NCBI GenBank assembly: GCA_035501575.1
Contig: DATJVZ010000137.1
Coordinates: forward strand, 1 to 23,282
DNA: 23,282 nt
From: JAFAGX01 sp035501575
GTDB taxonomy: Bacteria > Acidobacteriota > Terriglobia > Terriglobales > Acidobacteriaceae
Direction: 5' to 3'
The stretch's first letter is position 1. The number at the start of each line of letters is the position of its first letter. The notes under the pieces were generated by a model, which did no database searches, was not told the DNA's origin, and saw only the letters and a program-made list of their open reading frames with translations. Position numbers and translations under genes: made by a program. Of this stretch, positions 1 through 8,207 are shown in pieces.

Positions 1-48
1 GTCGATATTACGCGTACCGAGCGCCGACTGAATGGCCGCCAGATTCAT
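1..48 (-). CDS. Probable Xaa-Pro aminopeptidase (M24 family), first 16 codons only
   Basis: The gene starts with ATG at 48 on the minus strand and runs off the left edge. The visible peptide is MNLAAIQSALGTRNID. The pattern M-x-L-x-A-I-Q-x-A-L followed by N-I/L-D resembles the N-terminus of acidobacterial aminopeptidase P-like (M24) metallopeptidases, which remove N-terminal residues before proline. This rests on memory of the family and on 16 residues, so the catalytic domain cannot be checked. No clear Shine-Dalgarno sequence precedes the ATG. A TACAAT box ends 9 nt upstream, so a very short leader or leaderless start is possible. It follows nupC on the same strand after about 110 nt. Confidence 0.45.
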   Translation of the reverse strand, partial: MNLAAIQSALGTRNID

Positions 49-57
49 CGCTAAACC

Positions 58-63
58 ATTGTA
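58..63 (-). promoter_or_regulatory. Candidate -10 box (TACAAT) for the left-edge peptidase gene
   Basis: On the minus strand TACAAT, one mismatch from TATAAT, ends 9 nt before the ATG at 48. No convincing -35 box lies 16-18 nt upstream. If used, the transcript would start within a few bases of the start codon. The evidence is one hexamer, so confidence is low. Confidence 0.3.
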
Positions 64-157
64 AACAACCGTGGCGATTTGAGCGAATCGAAACCATTTC
101 GGCGGCCTGGGCAAGCGCACGCGAGGGTTGGCGAGAAATCCTCGACGAGAACCGGGC

Positions 158-1402
158 TCAGAGCAACATTCCGGCAATGGAAGCGGAAATCAGATTGGCC
201 ATGGTTCCGGCGAACATGGCACGAAATCCGAGCCGAGCCAGTTCGCCTCTCTTGTTGGGCGCAAGTGCTCCAATCCCGCCGATCTGAATGCCGATCGAAC
301 TCAGGTTGGCAAACCCGCACAGAGCGAAGGTCGCAATCGTAAACGAGCGCGGGTCGAGCGAGGCCCGCTGCGGCCCCAGCATGGAAAAGGCAACCAGTTC
401 GTTCAGCGCCATGCGTGTGCCCAGCAGGTTGCCGATAGCTGCACAGTCATGCCAGGGAATGCCGATAAGCCAAGCGATGGGAGCAAACAGGGTCCCAAAG
501 ATCTTTTCGAGACTGGGGGGAAAGGCGGAGAATCCTATCCGTGCCAACAGCGAATGAATGCCGCTGAGAATGCCGTTGGTCAGGGCGATCAGCGCCAGAA
601 ACGAGATCAACATGGCGGCGATATTGAGGGCGAGATGTAATCCGTCGGTGGTGCCGCGCGCGATCGAGCCCAGCAAATTTTCCTTGTGTTCCGCTTCCAC
701 TTCCTCCTCGCTCATGATCACCCGCCCGGCGGTTTTTGGCTGTTCGGTTTCGGGAACCAGCATTTTGGCCATCAGGATGGTGCCGGGAGCGGTCATGATG
801 ACGGCGCTGAGCAGATGTTTGGCATCGATACCGAAGGCGATGTAGGCGGCCATGATTCCCCCGGAAACGTGTGCCATGCCGCTGGTCATTACCGTCATGA
901 GTTCAGACCGAGTCATGTCAGGCAGAAAGGGCCGTATGGTCAGGGGTGCCTCGGTTTGCCCCATGAAGACGCTGGCAGCGACGTTGAGCGACTCCGCCCC
1001 GCTCGTGCCCAGGAAGCGAGTCATGACCCTGGCGGCCTGGCGCACGATGAACTGCATGATTCCGTAGTGATAGAGCACGGCAAAGAAGGCGGCGATAAAA
1101 ATCACCGTGGGCAGTACCTGAAAAGCGAAATAGAAGCCGAGATGAGAGTTCTGCTTGCCTAAGTCGCCGAAGACGAAGGAGGATCCTGCAAAGGCATAGC
1201 TGAGCAAATGGTTGACGACGTCGCCCGCCTTTTGAAACAGGACGCGCCCGAGTTCTACCTTCAGCACGAACACGGCAAAGGCAAATTGCAAGCCCAGCCC
1301 CCACGCAACGGTCTTGAGGCGGATGGCCCGGCGGTTGGTGGAGAACAGAAATGCCAAGCCCAACATGCCGAGAATGCCAAGAATGCCGGTGAGTCGGCCC
1401 AT
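158..1402 (-). CDS. nupC: Concentrative nucleoside transporter (CNT/NupC family)
   Basis: A 414-residue inner-membrane protein, close to the usual CNT length of about 400. Family members import nucleosides with protons or sodium ions. Hydrophobic segments fill the chain. The signature GQTEAPLTIRPF, characteristic of CNT proteins (GQTEAPL), sits near residue 168, followed by a glycine-rich SGMAHVSGGIMAAY stretch typical of the core domain; the conserved late segment GFANLSSIGIQIGG is also present. The ATG at 1402 directly abuts the TGA of deoA. AGGAGG, inside the 3' end of deoA, lies 7 nt before it, so translation is probably coupled. As the third gene of cdd-deoA-nupC it probably supplies pyrimidine nucleosides to the two upstream enzymes. 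Substrate preference is inferred from that context. Confidence 0.93.
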   Translation of the reverse strand: MGRLTGILGILGMLGLAFLFSTNRRAIRLKTVAWGLGLQFAFAVFVLKVELGRVLFQKAGDVVNHLLSYAFAGSSFVFGDLGKQNSHLGFYFAFQVLPTVIFIAAFFAVLYHYGIMQFIVRQAARVMTRFLGTSGAESLNVAASVFMGQTEAPLTIRPFLPDMTRSELMTVMTSGMAHVSGGIMAAYIAFGIDAKHLLSAVIMTAPGTILMAKMLVPETEQPKTAGRVIMSEEEVEAEHKENLLGSIARGTTDGLHLALNIAAMLISFLALIALTNGILSGIHSLLARIGFSAFPPSLEKIFGTLFAPIAWLIGIPWHDCAAIGNLLGTRMALNELVAFSMLGPQRASLDPRSFTIATFALCGFANLSSIGIQIGGIGALAPNKRGELARLGFRAMFAGTMANLISASIAGMLL

Positions 1403-2725
1403 TCAGTTTCCTCCTGATCCTTGGATCACACGCAGTACCAGGGGCCTTCGGTTTGCGGGGGGCGCCTCGGAGATTCGGTAACTCTGCTCGATTAACGGGC
1501 GGGCGCGTGCGGCGCGCGACTCGGAATTGTAGTAGAGGGTAGCGAGCGGCTCCCCGTGGCCTACCGCATCCCCCACTTTCTTGTGAAGGACAATCCCCAC
1601 CGATGGGTCCACGGAATCCTCTTTCCGTTCGCGACCGCCGCCCAGGATCACACCCGCGATACCGATGGCTTCGGATTCGATCACCGCGACGTAGCCCTTG
1701 GCGGGGCTCAGAATCTCCTGGCTATGGCTCGCGCGGGGCAGCTTGGCCGGATGGTCGATGACCGAGAGGTCTCCGCCTTGCAGTTCAACCATCTCGCGAA
1801 ATTTTTCAAGCCCGCGTCCCGAGTCGATCAATTGTGCGGCGGTTTTCCTGCCTTCGGCCAGCCCATCCGAGACCCCGCCCAGTTGAAACATCCAAGCAGC
1901 GAGCTCAAGGCACAGCCGGCGGAGGTCGCTCGGGCCGTTTCCCCGCAAAATCTCCAGTACTTCGTCAACCTCGAGTGCGTTGCCCACCTTGTGCCCGATG
2001 GGCTGATCCATGTCGGTGATCAATGCCACCACCCTTTTCCCCATGCGCTCCCCGGTTTCAACCATCAGCTCGGCGAGCAGTTCCGCCTGCTCTTCGCGTT
2101 TCATGAAGGCGCCGGAGCCGGTTTTCACGTCGAGCAGCAAGGCATCGATCCCTTCCGCCAGCTTCTTGCTCATGATGGAGGCACAGATGAGGTTGGGGCT
2201 TTCGACGGTTCCGGTCACGTCGCGCAGGGCGTAGAGTTTGCGGTCGGCAGGCGCGATCTCCTCGGTTTGCCCCATCATCGAGCAACCGCAGCCACGAAGA
2301 ACGCGCCGGAATTCTGCCAGGGACAGATGCACGTTAAATCCGGGAATGGATTCGAGCTTGTCGAGTGTTCCTCCCGTGTGCCCCAGCCCGCGGCCGCTGA
2401 TCATAGGGACCAGCAAACCCCCAGCCGCCACCACCGGCGCCAGCACCAGCGAAGTCTTGTCGCCCACGCCGCCGGTCGAGTGCTTGTCTACTTTCTTGGG
2501 GGAGAACTCGGAGAGATCGAGCACCTCGCCCGAGTGCAACATCACCTCGGTGAGAGCGGCGGTCTCCTGCCGAGTGAATCCGCGCAGGACGCCAGCCATC
2601 AGCCAGGCCGCGACCTGATAATCAGGAATCGTTCCCCGGGTGTAGCCTTCGATCAATAACTCAATTTCTGCGCGCGATAGTTCTTGCCCATCTCGCTTCT
2701 TGCGTATGACGTCGACTACCCGCAT
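1403..2725 (-). CDS. deoA: Thymidine / pyrimidine-nucleoside phosphorylase
   Basis: Cytosolic enzyme of nucleoside salvage that phosphorolyses thymidine or uridine to the free base and (deoxy)ribose-1-phosphate. The chain opens MRVVDVIRKKRDGQEL, the standard N-terminus of the family. It carries the phosphate-binding motif KHSTGGVGDKTS and the SGRGLGHTGGTLDKLESIPG segment, both diagnostic of the glycosyltransferase family 3 phosphorylases, and a C-terminal PYNP-type domain. From the ATG at 2725 it is 440 residues, matching the family. The frame stays open upstream. A GTG at 2761, overlapping the cdd stop and preceded by AAGGA at about 10 nt, is a real alternative start adding 12 residues, because the ATG itself has no clear ribosome-binding site. 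Whether it prefers thymidine (DeoA) or acts broadly (Pdp) cannot be told from sequence. Confidence 0.93.
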   Translation of the reverse strand: MRVVDVIRKKRDGQELSRAEIELLIEGYTRGTIPDYQVAAWLMAGVLRGFTRQETAALTEVMLHSGEVLDLSEFSPKKVDKHSTGGVGDKTSLVLAPVVAAGGLLVPMISGRGLGHTGGTLDKLESIPGFNVHLSLAEFRRVLRGCGCSMMGQTEEIAPADRKLYALRDVTGTVESPNLICASIMSKKLAEGIDALLLDVKTGSGAFMKREEQAELLAELMVETGERMGKRVVALITDMDQPIGHKVGNALEVDEVLEILRGNGPSDLRRLCLELAAWMFQLGGVSDGLAEGRKTAAQLIDSGRGLEKFREMVELQGGDLSVIDHPAKLPRASHSQEILSPAKGYVAVIESEAIGIAGVILGGGRERKEDSVDPSVGIVLHKKVGDAVGHGEPLATLYYNSESRAARARPLIEQSYRISEAPPANRRPLVLRVIQGSGGN

Positions 2726-2753
2726 AGGGGCCGCGGGGGCGGTGGCCAGGAGG

Positions 2754-3164
2754 TTATTCACCGAAGCGGAATCCTTCGGGAAGAAGTTCGCGGATGGAAG
2801 CTTCTTTCCAGCCGCTCGCGGTGGGAAAGAGAACGACCGCATGCGGGCCAAACTCGTAGATGACCTGGCGGCAGGCACCGCATGGCGAAGAAGCAACGCC
2901 TTGATCGTTCACCACGGCTATGGTCCGGATGTCCAGCCGGCCGGAATGGGCAATCGCGCTAAAGATGGCTGTGCGTTCGGCACAATTGGTGAGTCCGTAC
3001 GACGCATTCTCGACGTTGCAACCGACAAATAACTCACCCTTGGTCGTCAGCAGGGCCGCGCCCACGCGGAAACGGGAATAGGGTGCATAGGCGTGCCGCA
3101 TAACCCGGCGAGCGGCCGCGAGCAGTTGTTTCCGTTCCCGGCTCGATAGTTGGTTCTGGGGCAT
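2754..3164 (-). CDS. cdd: Cytidine deaminase
   Basis: Zinc enzyme converting cytidine and deoxycytidine to uridine and deoxyuridine, which the DeoA encoded next can phosphorolyse. From the ATG at 3164 the protein is 136 residues, the usual size of the small homotetrameric form. C61-A-E63 in NCAERTA and C95-G-A-C98 in SPCGACRQ supply the three cysteine zinc ligands and the catalytic glutamate. The substrate-binding segment VGCNVENASYG is intact. An in-frame GTG at 3200 would add 12 residues (MLKRF...). I prefer 3164 because the extension is not family-like and because a TACAAT -10 box at 3181-3186 lies between the two starts. The stop is 28 nt before the deoA ATG, so the genes are probably co-transcribed. 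Confidence 0.92.
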   Translation of the reverse strand: MPQNQLSSRERKQLLAAARRVMRHAYAPYSRFRVGAALLTTKGELFVGCNVENASYGLTNCAERTAIFSAIAHSGRLDIRTIAVVNDQGVASSPCGACRQVIYEFGPHAVVLFPTASGWKEASIRELLPEGFRFGE

Positions 3165-3180
3165 CGCGAGTGCGCGCCTG

Positions 3181-3186
3181 ATTGTA
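3181..3186 (-). promoter_or_regulatory. Candidate -10 box of the cdd-deoA-nupC operon
   Basis: TACAAT on the minus strand ends 16 nt before the cdd ATG at 3164. No good -35 hexamer is found at 16-18 nt. It would place the transcript start about 10 nt before the ATG and would exclude the upstream GTG start. Confidence 0.4.
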
Positions 3187-3272
3187 AACCTTTTGAGCAC
3201 ATTTCCCTAAGCCACACCGGGAACAGGAAATTCGAGGGGATGAAGCCGACCGTTCGACCTCTGAGCCCGTTT

Positions 3273-3929
3273 CTAGATCTGGGCAAAGAGCGCTGCCAGT
3301 TTCTGTTCATCGAGCTTTCCCTCGGTGCGTACTCCGGTACAGATATCCAAGGCAAACGGGCCAACTTCCTCGATTGCCTGCCGCGCGTTGCCGGCGTGAA
3401 TGCCACCCGCAAGAAAGATCGGAACCTCAACCTGTTCCCGAATCTGGCGACTCAACTTCCAGTCGTGCTGGCGCCCGGTCCCGCCCAACTCCTTCACCGC
3501 GAGGGAAGGATTGCCGGAGTCGAGCAGAATCGCATCCACAAAAGGTGCCACAGCCAGAGCTTCGTCGAGCGATTCGAGGCCAATCACATGAATCACCTGC
3601 ACGATCGAGATTCCCGGCAAGTCTCGCTTCAGATCATGGTAAGAACCCCGGGCAAGGCGATCACAAATCTGCAGGGTATTGGTCCCACAACGCCGTTGTT
3701 GCCGAACCATCGTTCGAACCTCCTGTGCTGAAGTTAGAAGAAACGTCGCAATTGGGGGAGGCACCTGGGCTGCGATCTCGGCGATCGCTGACTCGGAGAT
3801 TACGCCCGGGCCACTGGGCATTCGAGACACGAGCCCCAAAGCTGAGGCGCCGTAGCGAATGGCTAGGCGCGCCTCCTCGAGATCGGCGATGCAGCAGATT
3901 TTGACTCGTGGCTCGGATACGGAGTGCAT
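3273..3929 (-). CDS. trpF: Phosphoribosylanthranilate isomerase-like protein (TrpF family)
   Basis: A 218-residue TIM-barrel protein related to TrpF, which converts N-(5-phosphoribosyl)anthranilate to CdRP in tryptophan synthesis. The N-terminal VKICC carries the family's catalytic cysteine (C12; the usual following glycine is C13). ILLDS holds the catalytic aspartate (D137). GGTGRQHDW (149-157) and LAGGI (173-177) match the GGTG-xxxDW and GGI phosphate-binding signatures. The last phosphate loop, usually D-V-S-S-G-V-E, reads DICTGVRTEGKLD, a departure from the canonical form, as does SRMPSGPG in place of the usual SPR motif. No other trp gene is in the window. It lies 73 nt upstream of the longest possible cdd reading frame on the same strand. 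It may be a true TrpF or a paralogue with altered substrate. Confidence 0.8.
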   Translation of the reverse strand: MHSVSEPRVKICCIADLEEARLAIRYGASALGLVSRMPSGPGVISESAIAEIAAQVPPPIATFLLTSAQEVRTMVRQQRRCGTNTLQICDRLARGSYHDLKRDLPGISIVQVIHVIGLESLDEALAVAPFVDAILLDSGNPSLAVKELGGTGRQHDWKLSRQIREQVEVPIFLAGGIHAGNARQAIEEVGPFALDICTGVRTEGKLDEQKLAALFAQI

Positions 3930-4177
3930 GGTTCACAAAGTATCCGATGGTCGAGGCAGGCAGCAACCGCGCTCAACTCGGACATCGACATACCAGCTAG
4001 CTTCGCGATACTAAGCCGTGAAACCGGACCGGGTTACTTCTGGATTACCTTGACGTCGATCCCACCTCGCCTAGGGCGGTACACGCCGGTAGGTACATGA
4101 CCGCCTGTCCAACGGGCAGACCGAATGTGCCCGTTCGTGTCCGAAAACAGGGTACCTGGTTGGCTAGCATTAAGCTT
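3930..4177. other. Divergent intergenic region between trpF-like and GH44 genes
   Basis: About 250 nt without a supported gene. It must hold promoters for both flanking genes, but no strong hexamer pair was found. TTGACG at 4050-4055 has only a poor -10 (TAGGGC) 16 nt on. The open frame of the glycosidase extends back to 4097, but that part encodes no signal-like sequence and contains a strong hairpin, so it is treated as leader. Confidence 0.5.
4111..4135 (+). promoter_or_regulatory. Hairpin in the presumed 5' leader of the GH44 gene
   Basis: AACGGGCA (4111-4118) and TGCCCGTT (4128-4135) form a perfect 8-bp stem with a 9-nt loop, 42 nt before the chosen start at 4178. No uridine run follows, so a simple terminator is unlikely. 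A few stems this long are expected by chance in 23 kb; the position just ahead of a secreted-enzyme gene is what makes it notable. Confidence 0.4.
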
Positions 4178-6868
4178 ATGGCCAACCGAGCAAACCTGGT
4201 GCGATTCAGCTTGCTGCTTGTTCTTGCGACAGCTGTCGTTTTTCAGGGCTGCGGCGGCGGCGGCGGGTCGAATGGATCGACAGCAGACGGCAGCGCCGGT
4301 GGAAACACCGGCAACCCGCCCGCGGCGCCCAGCGGTTTAACCGCAACGGCTGGAACTGGACAAGTAAGTCTGTCTTGGACCGCAAGCCACGGGGCGAGCA
4401 GCTACTCGATCAAGCGGAGTACGGCGAGCGGTGGCCCCTACACGCCAATTGGTACGGCGACCACGAATAGCTACGTTGACACGAGCGTGACCCAGGGAAC
4501 CACCTACTATTACGTGGTTACGGCCAGCAACAGCTCGGGACAAAGCGGCGACTCCAATCAGGTTTCCGCCACGCCTTCCAAGGGCTCGTTTAGCGGCGTC
4601 AGCGTCCAGATCGGCGTGCTTGCCGATCGACACACCATCAGCCCCTATATCTACGGCGGCTCTTACCCGCAAGACTCTGCCCACGTCACCGACAGCGGAA
4701 TGACGGAAGTGCGTTGGGGCGGAGACGCGACTTCGACCTACAACTGGCAACTGGGCACCGACAATGCCGCCGCCGACTACTACTTCGAAGACTACAATGC
4801 GGAAGGATTCAGCAACGGCAGCGACAGCAGCTCGACGCAGTTCATCAGCGACGTCGAAAAGGCGGGCAGCCATCCGCTCATGACCATGGTGATGCTGCCC
4901 TGGGTCGCGCAAAGCGCGGAGACATCGGTGACTCAGGGCGGGACAAACAACGACCACTGGAGCTTCTCGGTCGCTACTTTCGGGGCGCAGTGCAGCACGG
5001 ACTATTGGAACAGCGACGCCGGCGATGGCTTAGAAGCTGACTGTTCCACCCGCGTTACCAACAATCCCGTCACCACGGCTTACTATCCTTTGCTCGACGA
5101 CCACACCCAAACCTGTCCGGCGTCGACCTGCGTCTATCGCAGCGACTGGGCGGCCGCGCTAGCTACGGCGTTCGGCAATGGAACCTGCTCCATCCCGTAC
5201 TCGAGCATCACGTCCTGTCACTTCTACGACATGGATAACGAGATTGAAATCTGGGGCAGCACGCATTTCGATATCCATCCCAATCCTTCGGGCTATGACG
5301 AATTGGCCAGCGTTTATCGGACCGAGGCGGCCAAGTTGAAGACCTGGGACCCGCAAGCGGTTCGCTTTGGCCCGATCACCTGCTGCTGGTGGTTTTACTG
5401 GAACGGCGCCAACGGCAACGACAAGAATGCCCACGGCGGAGTGGACTTCGTGCCCTGGTGGCTCAACCAGATCTACTGGCGGGATCAGATTGCAGGCACA
5501 CGCACGCTCGACGTCTTCGATCTTCATGCCTATCCCGACGCCGACACCAGCGGCCTCACCCAAGCGCAGCTTCAGGCTCTGGCCGTGAGCATTTACCGCG
5601 ACTATTGGGACCCGACTTTCGTCAGTCCATCGAGCTCCATCAACCAACCATGGACGACCAATATCCAGCCCAACAAGACCATCCCCTTCCGCATTCCTCG
5701 CATGCGGGCGATCGCAAACATGATCTATCCCGGAACCCCCATGAGCTTCACGGAGTGGAGCGCCGCGTTTGCCGGTGAATCTGACTTCTCTACGGCTCTC
5801 GGCGACGCCGACGCCTATGGTATTTTCGGGCGCGAACGCCTGGCGCTGGCTTCGCGTTGGGAAGCTCCCCTGCCGACCAACCCCAATTACCTGGCGCTGA
5901 AGCTCTATACCAACTATGACGGATCGCAGCACGGCTTCGGTACAACTTCCGTTGCGGACGTGAACAATGGCAATCCCGATCTGTTCAGCAGCTACGCCGC
6001 GCTCGATTCGACCGCGAAGACGCTGACGGTGATGGTGCTGAATAAAGATCCGCAAAACGCAACCCGGGTGCAGTTTGCCCTTTCTGGCTTTAATCCCGCC
6101 TCCTTCGTAAGCTATACGCTAACTTCGAGCGCGCCGACAAAAATCACTGCCTCTTCTTCGCAGTCGTGGTCGGCGGTCGAGACCTTCGCTCCGTACAGCG
6201 CGACCTTGCTCGTCATTACGGGAAGTCTGGCGAACCCGCCGCGGTCCGACTGGGATTTAAATCCCGACCTGGTCATGGTGCCGGCAAATGGCGAGGTGTC
6301 CTTGCAGCCGAAAATAAGCAGCGGAACAGCCGAGGTTACCTTGTCGTCGGCCGTCTTCGATAGCTTCGAAGGGGCGACGGCGTGTCGTGGAACCCTCACC
6401 CTCACCGAACCGCGGATTACACCTAGTCAGCCGGGCACGATCACGGTGAACGCCGGGAGTACGCCTGGTTTTTGTCATTTCACCGTGACCGGAAACGACG
6501 GTGCGGTCACCGAGACCGAAGGCGGATGGATCATCGTCGGCAATTCTCCCGCTGGAGTTGCCACGAGCGGCGGAAACGAGCAAACCGGCGGCGCTGGCAC
6601 AACCCTCACCGAGCCTCTGGCCGTCACGCTGACTCCCGGCGAATCCGGTGGAGTAGCCTCCGGTGCCAGCATCTTGTTCACGACCAGTGCGGGGACGCTC
6701 TCGAATGGAACCACCAGCGGCTCTAAAGTCATTGCCGTCACCAACTCGTCTGGCGTCGCCTCCGTCACATTGACTTTGCCGGGCACAGCACAAACGGTCA
6801 GCGTCGAGGCGGAAGCGCCGTATGCCCTGGGGAACGCCATTGTGAGTTTCAAGGAAACCGCGCAGTGA
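4178..6868 (+). CDS. Secreted GH44 glycoside hydrolase lipoprotein with FnIII and Ig-like domains
   Basis: Probable extracellular beta-1,4-glucanase, xyloglucanase or mannanase. From the ATG at 4178 (896 residues) it opens with a hydrophobic signal and a lipobox-like FQGC followed by a glycine run; the cysteine is residue 25. Counting from an alternative upstream ATG at 4097, the order is: FnIII domain about 74-160; GH44 catalytic domain about 167-690, opening with ISPYIYG and then RWGGDATSTYNW; an Ig-like domain about 717-815; and a Big_1/invasin-like repeat to the end. The catalytic acid is probably E382 in MDNEIEIW (codon 5240-5242). The nucleophile is probably E553 in FTEWSAAF (codon 5753-5755). 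Both match the GH44 N-E-P and T-E-Y/W regions. The start at 4178 is preferred because it gives a clean signal peptide; no strong ribosome-binding site precedes either start. It stands alone, with no polysaccharide-utilisation partners. Confidence 0.85.
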   Translation: MANRANLVRFSLLLVLATAVVFQGCGGGGGSNGSTADGSAGGNTGNPPAAPSGLTATAGTGQVSLSWTASHGASSYSIKRSTASGGPYTPIGTATTNSYVDTSVTQGTTYYYVVTASNSSGQSGDSNQVSATPSKGSFSGVSVQIGVLADRHTISPYIYGGSYPQDSAHVTDSGMTEVRWGGDATSTYNWQLGTDNAAADYYFEDYNAEGFSNGSDSSSTQFISDVEKAGSHPLMTMVMLPWVAQSAETSVTQGGTNNDHWSFSVATFGAQCSTDYWNSDAGDGLEADCSTRVTNNPVTTAYYPLLDDHTQTCPASTCVYRSDWAAALATAFGNGTCSIPYSSITSCHFYDMDNEIEIWGSTHFDIHPNPSGYDELASVYRTEAAKLKTWDPQAVRFGPITCCWWFYWNGANGNDKNAHGGVDFVPWWLNQIYWRDQIAGTRTLDVFDLHAYPDADTSGLTQAQLQALAVSIYRDYWDPTFVSPSSSINQPWTTNIQPNKTIPFRIPRMRAIANMIYPGTPMSFTEWSAAFAGESDFSTALGDADAYGIFGRERLALASRWEAPLPTNPNYLALKLYTNYDGSQHGFGTTSVADVNNGNPDLFSSYAALDSTAKTLTVMVLNKDPQNATRVQFALSGFNPASFVSYTLTSSAPTKITASSSQSWSAVETFAPYSATLLVITGSLANPPRSDWDLNPDLVMVPANGEVSLQPKISSGTAEVTLSSAVFDSFEGATACRGTLTLTEPRITPSQPGTITVNAGSTPGFCHFTVTGNDGAVTETEGGWIIVGNSPAGVATSGGNEQTGGAGTTLTEPLAVTLTPGESGGVASGASILFTTSAGTLSNGTTSGSKVIAVTNSSGVASVTLTLPGTAQTVSVEAEAPYALGNAIVSFKETAQ

Positions 6869-6881
6869 TATCGGCGAGACC

Positions 6882-8207
6882 CTACTGCTCTACAAAGGAG
6901 GTTTTGTTAGAGGCTCTTAGTCTGGGCTTTTCGCCCGGCGACAGGAGCTGATCAAGCAGCTGCCAGTCGCTGATCACATCATTCCCCGAGGCTCTGGGCT
7001 CTCCGCTCCGGTGCAATTCCATGGCGAGGCGAGCGATCAGCAGTCCTTCCGCCAGGCTCGCGGGAGCGGGCGTGCTCAGGATGTTCTCCCGGGAGATGCC
7101 CACGTCCACGAACTTCTCGCCCAGGCGCACCCGTAGCACGGGCCTGCCTTCTGGGTCCAACTGAGGTTCGGCTTCTCCTTGAAGATCGCCCCAAGAACTG
7201 TGTTTGTGACCATCGGCCAGCAACAGGTGCAATTCATTTAAATAACTGCGACGCTCCGTCGAAGGCAGGGGCGGCTCAAAATCCCGTCCCGGTTCGAGGA
7301 TCATGGCGTTGCGGGCGGGATCAAATCTTCCATCGCCGAGGTAGGCCGCAGCCAAAACCCCGGTGACGGCCGGATGAAAGACGACCACCGGCAGGACGTA
7401 TTTCTTGGATTTCAAAATCGACTCAATGACTCCGTGGACGCGCCGGCTGCGCGGGATCGTGCCCGGCACCTGCGGGATGGCAAAGCTCGCGGATAACAGT
7501 TCGGGATGGCGAGCGCTAAAGTGGGCCAGCAGTTTGGCCACCTGCTTGGGAGTCGTGATCCCGGCATCGGCAATGAAATTACGATGCAGAGTTTTGGGGT
7601 AGAAGTAGTTAATCACCGCGGCGGCAAAATCGGCACAGTTATTGGTCAGAAGCTCGAAGCGGGAAACGTTCGGGCGGGAGTTGTATTGGCGGATGAACAG
7701 GCCGTCCTGTTCCCGACTGGTTTCGATGCTAAAGCCATAAATGGTACGGTCGTAGGCTGCCCCGGCGAGTTCGGTCCAGTTGCCTTGCGGGGGCTCCCCA
7801 TTGCGATCGTCCGGCGCGACGGCCGCGAGGTGATTCTTGCGGTACTGGTTTCTCAGGAAGGCGACAATTTTAGGATTCGCGAACAAGGGAATTTCGCTGG
7901 GTTCCTCGACGGCGTACAAGTAAGGGATCAGCGGAACCGCCAGCCAGTCGTAGCCGGCGATTCGGTTGTAGCGGCTGAGTACCACGCCGGTCTCGCCTTC
8001 CCGGCAAGGGCGTAGTAGGGTTGGCGTATCGGCGCAGACTCCCGACAGATATACCGCGGCGTGTCCGGTTGCGGTGAACGCGCCAAGCCGTCCGTAGGGT
8101 TCTTCGAGAAGCAAAGTGGCTTCGGCCCTGACTTGGGAGGCGCAGCTGACCACCACCAAGAACGTAACCAGGCACGAAATCTTCAGGCTGGAAGCGCGGA
8201 GGAGCAT
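6882..8207 (-). CDS. Secreted protein of unknown function with His / Asn-Cys signature
   Basis: I do not recognise the family. The 441-residue chain begins with a signal peptide (hydrophobic residues about 8-24, likely cut after the RAEA region) and then carries GHAAVYLSG (H49) and, later, LLTNNCADFAAAVINYFYP (C191). A histidine in a G-H-x-A-x-Y strand followed by an N-C-x-D-F helix is the arrangement of circularly permuted NlpC/P60- or LRAT-like papain folds and of some DUF4105-type proteins, so a thiol hydrolase of the envelope is possible; this is inference. The C-terminal half shows no motif I know. It converges on the GH44 gene with 13 nt between the stop codons and has no clear operon partner. 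The ATG at 8207 lacks an obvious Shine-Dalgarno sequence. Confidence 0.75.
   Translation of the reverse strand: MLLRASSLKISCLVTFLVVVSCASQVRAEATLLLEEPYGRLGAFTATGHAAVYLSGVCADTPTLLRPCREGETGVVLSRYNRIAGYDWLAVPLIPYLYAVEEPSEIPLFANPKIVAFLRNQYRKNHLAAVAPDDRNGEPPQGNWTELAGAAYDRTIYGFSIETSREQDGLFIRQYNSRPNVSRFELLTNNCADFAAAVINYFYPKTLHRNFIADAGITTPKQVAKLLAHFSARHPELLSASFAIPQVPGTIPRSRRVHGVIESILKSKKYVLPVVVFHPAVTGVLAAAYLGDGRFDPARNAMILEPGRDFEPPLPSTERRSYLNELHLLLADGHKHSSWGDLQGEAEPQLDPEGRPVLRVRLGEKFVDVGISRENILSTPAPASLAEGLLIARLAMELHRSGEPRASGNDVISDWQLLDQLLSPGEKPRLRASNKTSFVEQ

Noticed and set aside
1556..2659. 367-residue open frame opposite deoA
   Set aside because: Antisense shadow of a confidently identified gene in GC-rich DNA, without motifs.
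4021..4110. Possible c-di-GMP (GEMM) riboswitch, because CCGGTAGGTA resembles part of the Vc2 aptamer
   Set aside because: The conserved core (GGCAAA ... ACGCAAAGCC) is missing.
5159..6055. 298-residue minus-strand frame inside the GH44 gene
   Set aside because: Shadow frame; the plus strand carries the intact GH44 catalytic motifs.
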